64,000 nt of DNA from an uncultured Bacteroidales bacterium (lineage in GTDB: Bacteria > Bacteroidota > Bacteroidia > Bacteroidales > WCHB1-69), in NCBI GenBank assembly GCA_905233625.1, contig CAJOFJ010000020.1, positions 23,408 through 87,407 of the forward strand, read 5' to 3'. Numbering within the stretch: position 1 is the stretch's first letter; each line of letters begins with the position of its first letter. Positions 58,981 to 64,000 of this stretch are shown piece after piece. The position numbers and the translations under genes are program-made. The notes under the pieces were generated by a model. It made no database searches and was not told the origin of the DNA. It saw only the letters and a list, made by a program, of their open reading frames with translations.

Positions 58981-59751
58981 ATGAAAAAATTAGCGCTTTT
59001 CATCTTATTTACATGTATACTTTTTGCCGGAAAAGCACAGCAAAGCAGCTTTAATGGCAAGGTTTACGATGGAATAAATTTTTATCCTATCGAAGGAGCA
59101 AATATATACAATGCCACCAGAAAAAATTTTGTTTTTTCTGACAAAGAAGGAAACTTTACCATAGCTTGTAGACTGCACGATACGTTGATCATATCAAAAT
59201 CCATTTATCGTCAGCTTATTGTGGTGTTGGATGAGGAATTGATGAAGAAAAAAAATGAGGATTTTCTATTGTATTACAAAGCTATATTGTTGAAAGAAGT
59301 GAGTGTAATTTCTTTAAATCCTACATACGAAGGTTTTAAGAGAGATTTGGCAAAGATAGAGATTCCTGAAATATATCAGCGAATACCAGGGGTAGAATTA
59401 ACAGAACTGGACAAAGCCAACGCAGAATATGACAAGGGACCAAATGTATTAAGAAACACCGCAATTGCTCATCCTATATCATTTTTGTATGAGACTTTCA
59501 GCAAAAAGGCGAAAATGAAAAGACTGTACAATGAAATGGTTCAATATGAAGATCGTCTGGATGAACTACCATTAAAATATAACAAGGAAATAGTGAAAGA
59601 ATTGACAGGTTTGCCTGATGATGAGATATTGAGTTTTATGATGTATTGTCATTTCAGTTATTATGATTTGGTACGATGGACACCCATGCAGATTATCAAT
59701 GCCATCAAGGACAAATACATCAATTATGAATACGAAAAGATGAAGCAGTAG
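58981..59751 (+). CDS. Exported carboxypeptidase-regulatory-like domain protein
   Basis: 256 residues. Signal peptide MKKLALFILFTCILFAGKAQ, then a carboxypeptidase D regulatory-like beta domain (about 22-100: FNGKVYDGINFYPIEGANIYN, FVFSDKEGNFTIAC). An alpha-rich tail follows, with HPISFLYETFSKKAKMKRLYNEMVQ. This architecture is frequent in Bacteroidetes periplasmic or outer-membrane proteins without a known function. The signal peptide at the first codon supports this ATG even though the -7 box is only four bases away. A small membrane protein gene follows after 7 nt. Confidence 0.82.
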   Translation: MKKLALFILFTCILFAGKAQQSSFNGKVYDGINFYPIEGANIYNATRKNFVFSDKEGNFTIACRLHDTLIISKSIYRQLIVVLDEELMKKKNEDFLLYYKAILLKEVSVISLNPTYEGFKRDLAKIEIPEIYQRIPGVELTELDKANAEYDKGPNVLRNTAIAHPISFLYETFSKKAKMKRLYNEMVQYEDRLDELPLKYNKEIVKELTGLPDDEILSFMMYCHFSYYDLVRWTPMQIINAIKDKYINYEYEKMKQ

Positions 59752-59758
59752 GTGTAAA

Positions 59759-59977
59759 ATGAAAGAATTTTTGAAAAAAAACTTCAATTTGTATCATCTG
59801 ATTGGGATGATTCTGTTTACAGTTTTGGCTGTACTTTATTGGTATAAATCGGGACAATTTAGTGATAATATATTGAAAAACAATATTTTAATGATGACAA
59901 TATGGGGATTATTGGTGGGTTATCTTACTGCTGATATGGTAAGTAATGCGATAAAAAGAAAAGATAATCAAGAATAA
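59759..59977 (+). CDS. Small membrane protein with two transmembrane segments
   Basis: 72 residues. Two hydrophobic helices (about 13-29, LIGMILFTVLAVLYWY, and 42-60, ILMMTIWGLLVGYLTADMV) are flanked by charged ends. I do not recognise the family. The 7-nt spacing after the previous gene and the clean, conserved-looking layout suggest a real gene in a two-gene unit, perhaps with both products in the envelope. Confidence 0.6.
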   Translation: MKEFLKKNFNLYHLIGMILFTVLAVLYWYKSGQFSDNILKNNILMMTIWGLLVGYLTADMVSNAIKRKDNQE

Positions 59978-60011
59978 AAATAATTTTTGTTTGGGAATCC
60001 AAAAAAATGAG

Positions 60012-60019
60012 TATCTTTG
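60012..60019 (+). promoter_or_regulatory. -7 promoter box of ilvE
   Basis: TATCTTTG, 49 nt before the ilvE ATG. Confidence 0.75.
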
Positions 60020-60068
60020 CAATCCTCTTTTAAAGAGCATATAATTGTAATAATCAAAATTATACGAA

Positions 60069-61091
60069 ATGAAAAATATTGAATGGAAAAATCTGGGTTT
60101 CGGTTATGTGAAGACCGATTACAATGTACGTTGCTATTTCAGAAACGGAGAATGGGGCAAATTGGAGATTTCATCCGATGAGTATATTCCCATGCACATG
60201 GCAGCTTCTTGCTTGCATTATGGTCAGGAAGCATTTGAAGGCATGAAAGCATTCAGAGGTAAAGACGGTAAAGTTCGTTTGTTCCGTTGGGACGAGAACT
60301 GGAAGAGATTGAATAGCTCTGCAGATACTATTATGCTGGCTCCCATTCCGAAGGAATTGTTTTTCCAGGCTATGGAAATGGTTATCAAATTAAATGTTGA
60401 CTATATTCCGCCTTATGGAACAGAAGGTTCATTATATATTCGTCCCCTGTTGATTGGAACAGGAGCCACTGTTGGTGTAAAACCAGCCAATGAATATTTG
60501 TTCATTGTGTTTGTAACACCTGTTGGACCTTATTTCAAAGAAGGTTTCAAACCTACCAATATGCAGATTGCCCTGGATTATGACCGTGCCGCTCCACTGG
60601 GAACAGGTCATGTGAAAGTTGGTGGCAACTATGCTGCTTCTCTGCGTGCTGGTGAAAGAGCTCATGCCGAAGGTTTCAGTGCTTCTATTTTTGCTGATGC
60701 CAAGACCAAAACATACATTGATGAAGCTGGTCCCGCCAACTTCTTCGGTATCAAAGATGGCAAATATGTGACTCCGGATTCAGGATCTATCCTTCCATCT
60801 ATCACCAACAAGAGCTTGACAACTATCGCCGCTGATTTGGGTCTGGTAGTAGAGAGAAGACATATCAAATTGGATGAAATTGGTACATTTGAAGAAGCAG
60901 GCGCTTGCGGTACAGCAGCTGTCATTTCTCCTATCCACATGATCCAAGATCGCGCCACTGGTAAGGAATATGTGATTGCAAAAGATGGCAAACCCGGTCC
61001 CTGGAGCACCAAGATGCGTGAGATTTTGATGGGTATCCAATATGGAGAAATTGAAGATAAATATGGTTGGTGTACTGTAATTGACTGTTAA
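60069..61091 (+). CDS. ilvE: Branched-chain amino acid aminotransferase
   Basis: A class IV PLP aminotransferase that transfers the amino group between glutamate and the 2-oxo acids of valine, leucine and isoleucine. 340 residues. Motifs: LHYGQEAFEGMKAFRG at the N-terminus, YIRPLLIGTGATVGV, the PLP lysine in GTGHVKVGGNYAASL, DEAGPANFFGI, and the C-terminal EEAGACGTAAVISPIHMI. The type is the larger eukaryotic/Bacteroidetes BCAT group rather than the E. coli one. It is a single gene. Confidence 0.96.
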   Translation: MKNIEWKNLGFGYVKTDYNVRCYFRNGEWGKLEISSDEYIPMHMAASCLHYGQEAFEGMKAFRGKDGKVRLFRWDENWKRLNSSADTIMLAPIPKELFFQAMEMVIKLNVDYIPPYGTEGSLYIRPLLIGTGATVGVKPANEYLFIVFVTPVGPYFKEGFKPTNMQIALDYDRAAPLGTGHVKVGGNYAASLRAGERAHAEGFSASIFADAKTKTYIDEAGPANFFGIKDGKYVTPDSGSILPSITNKSLTTIAADLGLVVERRHIKLDEIGTFEEAGACGTAAVISPIHMIQDRATGKEYVIAKDGKPGPWSTKMREILMGIQYGEIEDKYGWCTVIDC

Positions 61092-61156
61092 TCAGTATAT
61101 TAACAATATTTAACAAAAATCTCCAAAGAAATAATTCTAAGTAATTGTAATTGAAG

Positions 61157-61164
61157 TATTTTTG
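61157..61164 (+). promoter_or_regulatory. -7 promoter box of the small lipoprotein gene
   Basis: TATTTTTG, 49 nt before the ATG. Confidence 0.7.
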
Positions 61165-61213
61165 CAGTCTCAAAAAAGAACATAAAAAAACAACCAATTA
61201 AAAAAAAAGAAAA

Positions 61214-61411
61214 ATGAAAAAATTATTTGCTATCCTCGCAGTATCTGCATTCGTTTTCGCAGCTTGTGGTCAAAAAGCTGAAACTGAAGAACCCGTTGTA
61301 GAAGAAGCAGTAGTTGAAGAAGCTGTTGTTGAAGAACCCGTTGCAGAAGAACAGACAGCAGAAGTTGTTGAAGGTGAAGAAGCTCCTGCTGAAGAAGTAG
61401 TTGCTGAGTAA
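61214..61411 (+). CDS. Very small acidic lipoprotein
   Basis: 65 residues. The lipobox VFAAC after MKKLFAILAVSAFVF gives a mature lipid-anchored peptide of about 48 residues. It consists almost only of Glu, Val and Ala in units of VVEEA / VVEEP. It has its own -7 box and a strong terminator, so it is a monocistronic gene that may be highly expressed. Similar tiny Glu/Val/Ala lipoproteins occur in Bacteroidetes, but I know no function. The composition is that of an extended, negatively charged surface or periplasmic brush. Confidence 0.8.
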   Translation: MKKLFAILAVSAFVFAACGQKAETEEPVVEEAVVEEAVVEEPVAEEQTAEVVEGEEAPAEEVVAE

Positions 61412-61430
61412 TTTTTCAGTAAAACTAAGA

Positions 61431-61461
61431 AAAAAGACACTCCAAGAGTGTCTTTTTTTTT
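61431..61461 (+). terminator. Intrinsic terminator of the small lipoprotein gene
   Basis: GACACT-CCAAG-AGTGTC with A-run before and nine T after the stem. Confidence 0.92.
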
Positions 61462-61472
61462 GCCCAAAAAAT

Positions 61473-61510
61473 TCCCCTTCTTTTAGAAGGGGTGCCCGAA
61501 AGGCGGGGTA
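61473..61510. repeat. CCCCTTCTTTTAGAAGGGG hairpin element
   Basis: A hairpin CCCCTTCT/AGAAGGGG is followed by tgcccgaaaggcggggtag. From general knowledge this kind of element is widespread between genes of Bacteroidetes. It lies between the lipoprotein terminator and the GNAT gene. Confidence 0.6.
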
Positions 61511-61543
61511 GTGGAAAAAAGAGTAGATAAAACAAGAAATATC

Positions 61544-61960
61544 ATGGAAATACGTTTAATGACTCCGGAAGATTACGACGAAGTATATGCCTTATGGTAT
61601 GGAACTCAGGGTATGCGTTTGCGCAGCGGTGATGACACGAAAGAAGGAATCACCAAATTTCTCGAAAAAAATCCCACATCCAACTTTGTTGCGGTGGAAA
61701 ACGGAGAGATTATAGGGGTGATTATGTGTGGTATGGACGGTAGAAGAGCTTATATCTACCATACCACCGTAAAAGAGCCGCTTCGCGGCAAAGGAATTGG
61801 CAAAGCCCTGCTAAACAAAGTATACGAGGCCATTCGTGCCGCCGGCATTCGGAAAAACGGCTTGTTAGTCATCAAAGACAACGAGATTGGCAAGGGATTC
61901 TGGCGTTCCCAAGGCTGGGAAGAAAGGCATGATGTGCTGTACTACAGTATCAATATGTAA
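61544..61960 (+). CDS. GNAT family N-acetyltransferase
   Basis: 138 residues from the ATG giving MEIRLMTPEDYDEVYALW; the track's GTG start 11 codons upstream is less likely. The acetyl-CoA-binding motif A is HTTVKEPLRGKGIGKALLNKVYEAIRAAG. EGGF-type ends are replaced by EIGKGFWRSQGWEERHDVLYYS. The acceptor substrate is unknown. No -7 box is evident; an AATTAGCAAATTAG tract follows the stop codon. Confidence 0.88.
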   Translation: MEIRLMTPEDYDEVYALWYGTQGMRLRSGDDTKEGITKFLEKNPTSNFVAVENGEIIGVIMCGMDGRRAYIYHTTVKEPLRGKGIGKALLNKVYEAIRAAGIRKNGLLVIKDNEIGKGFWRSQGWEERHDVLYYSINM

Positions 61961-61961
61961 T

Positions 61962-61994
61962 TCAATTAGCAAATTAGTTAATTAGCAAATGAAG
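61962..61994. repeat. AATTAGCAAATTAG tract, copy 4
   Basis: caattagcaaattagttaat followed by tagcaaatg directly after the GNAT stop, leading into a type B array, as after purL. Confidence 0.8.
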
Positions 61995-62076
61995 TAGGGG
62001 GAGTTTCGCACTGCGTGCTCAAGGGGAGTGGACTTCGTCCATAGGGGAGTCTCACTTTGTTCGAGAGGAGAAGGGC
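61995..62076. repeat. Type B modular repeat array (GGGGAGT linkers), copy 2
   Basis: Modules GCACTGCGTGCTC and GGACTTCGTCCAT and a shorter CACTTTGTTCGAG, with aggggagt linkers. Module order is the same as in the copy after purL. Confidence 0.8.
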
Positions 62077-62090
62077 ATTCACCCCAATAA

Positions 62091-63770
62091 TTATTCCATC
62101 AACTTCTTATAATGAATACGCTTGGGTCCTTCGTTGCCTAAGCGTTTCTTTTTGTTCTCCTCGTATTCGGTGTAGCTGCCTTCGAAGAAATATACCTGCG
62201 ACTCGCCTTCAAAGGCCAGAATGTGGGTGCAGATGCGATCAAGGAACCAGCGATCGTGGGAAATAACCACCGCACAGCCGGCAAAGTCGTCCAAAGCCTC
62301 TTCCAAAGCCCGCAGGGTGTTCACGTCAATGTCATTGGTGGGCTCGTCCAACAAGAGCACATTGGCTTCCGATTTCAAAGTGAGTGCCAGGTGCAAACGG
62401 TTGCGCTCGCCACCCGATAACACGCCTGTTTTCTTGCTTTGGTCGGTGCCGCTGAAATTAAAGCGCGAAATATAGGCTCTGGAGTTGATTAAACGTCCGC
62501 CTAAAGTAATTTGTTCATTTCCTTCCGAAACCACCTCCCAGACCGTTTTTTCAGGGTCTATGGAGCTGTGTTGCTGGTCTACATACCCCAGCTTGACCGT
62601 ATCACCTACCCTAAAACTGCCGCTATCAGGCTGCTCCAAGCCCATGATGAGGCGGAAGAGGGTGGTTTTGCCTGCACCATTGGGACCGATAACGCCCACA
62701 ATGCCATTAGGCGGCAGGTTGAAGTTGAGGTTTTCGAAGAGCAATTTGTCGCCGTAAGCTTTCGAAACATTCTGGGCTTCGATTACCTGGTCGCCCAAGC
62801 GTGGACCATTGGGAATGAAAATCTGCAGTTTCTCCTCTTTTTCCTTCACATCCTCGTTCAGCAATTTGTCGTAGGCGTTCAAACGGGCTTTTCCCTTGGC
62901 TTGACGGGCTTTCGGGGCCATGCGCACCCATTCCAATTCGCGCTCTAAGGTTCTCCTGCGCTTGGACTCCTGTTTCTCTTCCATGGCGAGACGGTTGGTC
63001 TTCTGTTCCAGCCAAGAGGAATAGTTACCTTGCCAAGGAATACCTTCTCCGCGGTCCAGTTCGAGGATCCAGCCAGCCACATTGTCCAAGAAATAACGGT
63101 CATGGGTGACGGCAATAACGGTACCCTTATACTGCTGCAGGTGCATTTCGAGCCACTGTACAGACTCGGCATCCAAGTGGTTGGTAGGCTCGTCCAGAAG
63201 CAAGATATCGGGCTCTGACAACAGTAGGCGGCACAGGGCCACACGGCGGCGTTCGCCTCCCGATAGGTTTTGGATGGGGGTGTCACCTTCGGGGCAGCGC
63301 AGGGCGTCCATGGCGCGCTCCAGCTTGGAGTCCAGTTCCCAAGCGTCGTGCTGCTCGATGAGTTCGGTCAGCTCTCCCTGGCGCTCGATGAGTTTGTTCA
63401 TCTCGTCGTCGCTCATGGGCTCCATGAACTTCATGTTCACCTCCTCATATTCTTTCAGGATATCCACCACTTCCTGCACACCTTTCATCACCTCTTCCTT
63501 CACGGTGAGATTGTCGTCGAGCTGGGGTTCCTGGGGCAGATAGCCCACAGAATAGCCAGGCGAGAAAACCACTTCGCCCTGGTAGGACTTGTCGAGGCCG
63601 GCGATGATTTTCAGCAAGGTGGACTTGCCCGCGCCATTCAATCCCAATACACCGATTTTCGCTCCGTAAAAGAACGAAAGGTAGATGTTTTTCAATACTT
63701 GTTTCTGGGGCGGGATAATCTTACTCACGCCCACCATGGAGAAGATGATTTTTTTGTCGTCGATAGCCAT
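62091..63770 (-). CDS. ettA: Energy-dependent translational throttle protein EttA (ABC-F)
   Basis: EttA is a cytoplasmic ABC-F ATPase that binds the ribosomal E site and gates entry into elongation according to ATP/ADP. 559 residues. First ABC domain: Walker A LGLNGAGKSTLLKIIAG, signature LSGGERRRVALCRLL, Walker B ILLLDEPTNHLDAES. The EttA 'arm' and linker lie at about 240-320 (WVRMAPKARQAKGKARLNAY). Second ABC domain: IGPNGAGKTTLFRLIMG, LSGGERNRLHLALTL, VLLLDEPTNDIDVNT. The protein is complete. The 5' flank is a type A repeat array with no evident -7 box, so the promoter may be inside the array. Confidence 0.95.
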   Translation of the reverse strand: MAIDDKKIIFSMVGVSKIIPPQKQVLKNIYLSFFYGAKIGVLGLNGAGKSTLLKIIAGLDKSYQGEVVFSPGYSVGYLPQEPQLDDNLTVKEEVMKGVQEVVDILKEYEEVNMKFMEPMSDDEMNKLIERQGELTELIEQHDAWELDSKLERAMDALRCPEGDTPIQNLSGGERRRVALCRLLLSEPDILLLDEPTNHLDAESVQWLEMHLQQYKGTVIAVTHDRYFLDNVAGWILELDRGEGIPWQGNYSSWLEQKTNRLAMEEKQESKRRRTLERELEWVRMAPKARQAKGKARLNAYDKLLNEDVKEKEEKLQIFIPNGPRLGDQVIEAQNVSKAYGDKLLFENLNFNLPPNGIVGVIGPNGAGKTTLFRLIMGLEQPDSGSFRVGDTVKLGYVDQQHSSIDPEKTVWEVVSEGNEQITLGGRLINSRAYISRFNFSGTDQSKKTGVLSGGERNRLHLALTLKSEANVLLLDEPTNDIDVNTLRALEEALDDFAGCAVVISHDRWFLDRICTHILAFEGESQVYFFEGSYTEYEENKKKRLGNEGPKRIHYKKLME

Positions 63771-63787
63771 GTTTTTATTGTTTTATA

Positions 63788-63992
63788 CGTGTATTCGCTC
63801 ACTTCGTTCGCTCGAGGAGACACTCGCTGCGCTCGTTCGGTAAGACGCTCATTTCATTCGCTCGGGTAGTCGTTCGCTGCGCTCGTTCGGATATACGATT
63901 ATAGCTTTCTCGTCTTCCCGTCTTCCCGAGTACACGTCAGTGTACGTCTCCTCGTCTCCCCGAATGCACGCAGTGCATGTCTTCCCGCTTCA
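63788..63992. repeat. Type A modular repeat array, copy 8 (opposite polarity)
   Basis: Forward modules ATTCGCTCACTTCGTTCGCTCG, ACTCGCTGCGCTCGTTCG, GCTCATTTCATTCGCTCG and GTTCGCTGCGCTCGTTCG, then a centre with ATATACGATTATA, then reverse modules CGAGTACACGTCAGTGTAC and CGAATGCACGCAGTGCAT. Same polarity as copy 7. It is the 5' flank of ettA and runs to the window edge. Confidence 0.88.
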
Positions 63993-64000
63993 GTTATTCA

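Overview
The window reads as chromosomal DNA of an anaerobic, gut- or rumen-type member of the Bacteroidales. Most genes are preceded by the Bacteroidetes -7 element TAnnTTTG (often TATCTTTG or TATTTTTG) and lack strong Shine-Dalgarno sequences. A type IX secretion (T9SS) porG gene sits in the porG-uppS-bamA-ompH order known from Porphyromonas, and two secreted proteins end in T9SS sorting domains. DUF4301, DUF5686, DUF4175 and bifunctional formiminotransferase-cyclodeaminase point the same way. Gene content is almost all housekeeping. I see no phage, insertion sequence, CRISPR array or defence island.

Layout, left to right. 0-4.3 kb (minus strand): the start of nusB running off the edge, ftcD (histidine degradation), a tRNA-Cys gene and typA. 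4.3-14.7 kb: one giant 3475-residue multidomain surface protein with a T9SS C-terminal domain. 15-25.8 kb: aminopeptidase P, acetate kinase, a four-helix-bundle gene inside repeats, an aroB gene broken by an internal frame-shifting deletion, DUF4301, a HAD hydrolase, a PatB/MalY C-S lyase, a YdcF/SanA-like membrane protein and a cysteine desulfidase-like gene. 25.8-31.9 kb (minus): the outer-membrane biogenesis cluster porG-uppS-bamA-ompH x3. 31.9-37 kb: DUF5686 and gcvP. 37-46.7 kb (plus): comEC, uspA, a C69 dipeptidase, rluB and purL. 47-58.5 kb (all minus): a serine hydrolase, metK behind a SAM-II-like riboswitch, mnmG, ybeY, a T9SS-sorted SGNH hydrolase, a DUF4175 protein, a LutB-like iron-sulfur protein and rpiB. 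59-62 kb (plus): two small envelope genes, ilvE, a tiny acidic lipoprotein and a GNAT acetyltransferase. 62-63.8 kb (minus): ettA.

Three signals lie outside the gene list. (1) Gaps between genes are filled by a layered set of short repeats. The main family is an inverted array of 18-nt modules, each made of two 9-nt half-units, separated by about 7-nt purine-rich linkers around a TATACGAT-like centre. The arrays have polarity and occur in both orientations. Companion families are GGGGAGT-linked modules, AATTAGCAAATTAG tracts, GTAGAGACG palindromes and a heptad hairpin. (2) metK is preceded by a good SAM-II aptamer match, whose P1 strand can alternatively pair with a downstream segment. (3) Two parS-like 16-mers lie 1.6 kb apart at mnmG. 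A few kilobases away, a strongly AT-rich gap coincides with a switch of gene direction from minus to plus, so this end of the window may lie near the replication origin. The first and third are sequence observations with inferred function; the second rests on a recognised motif.
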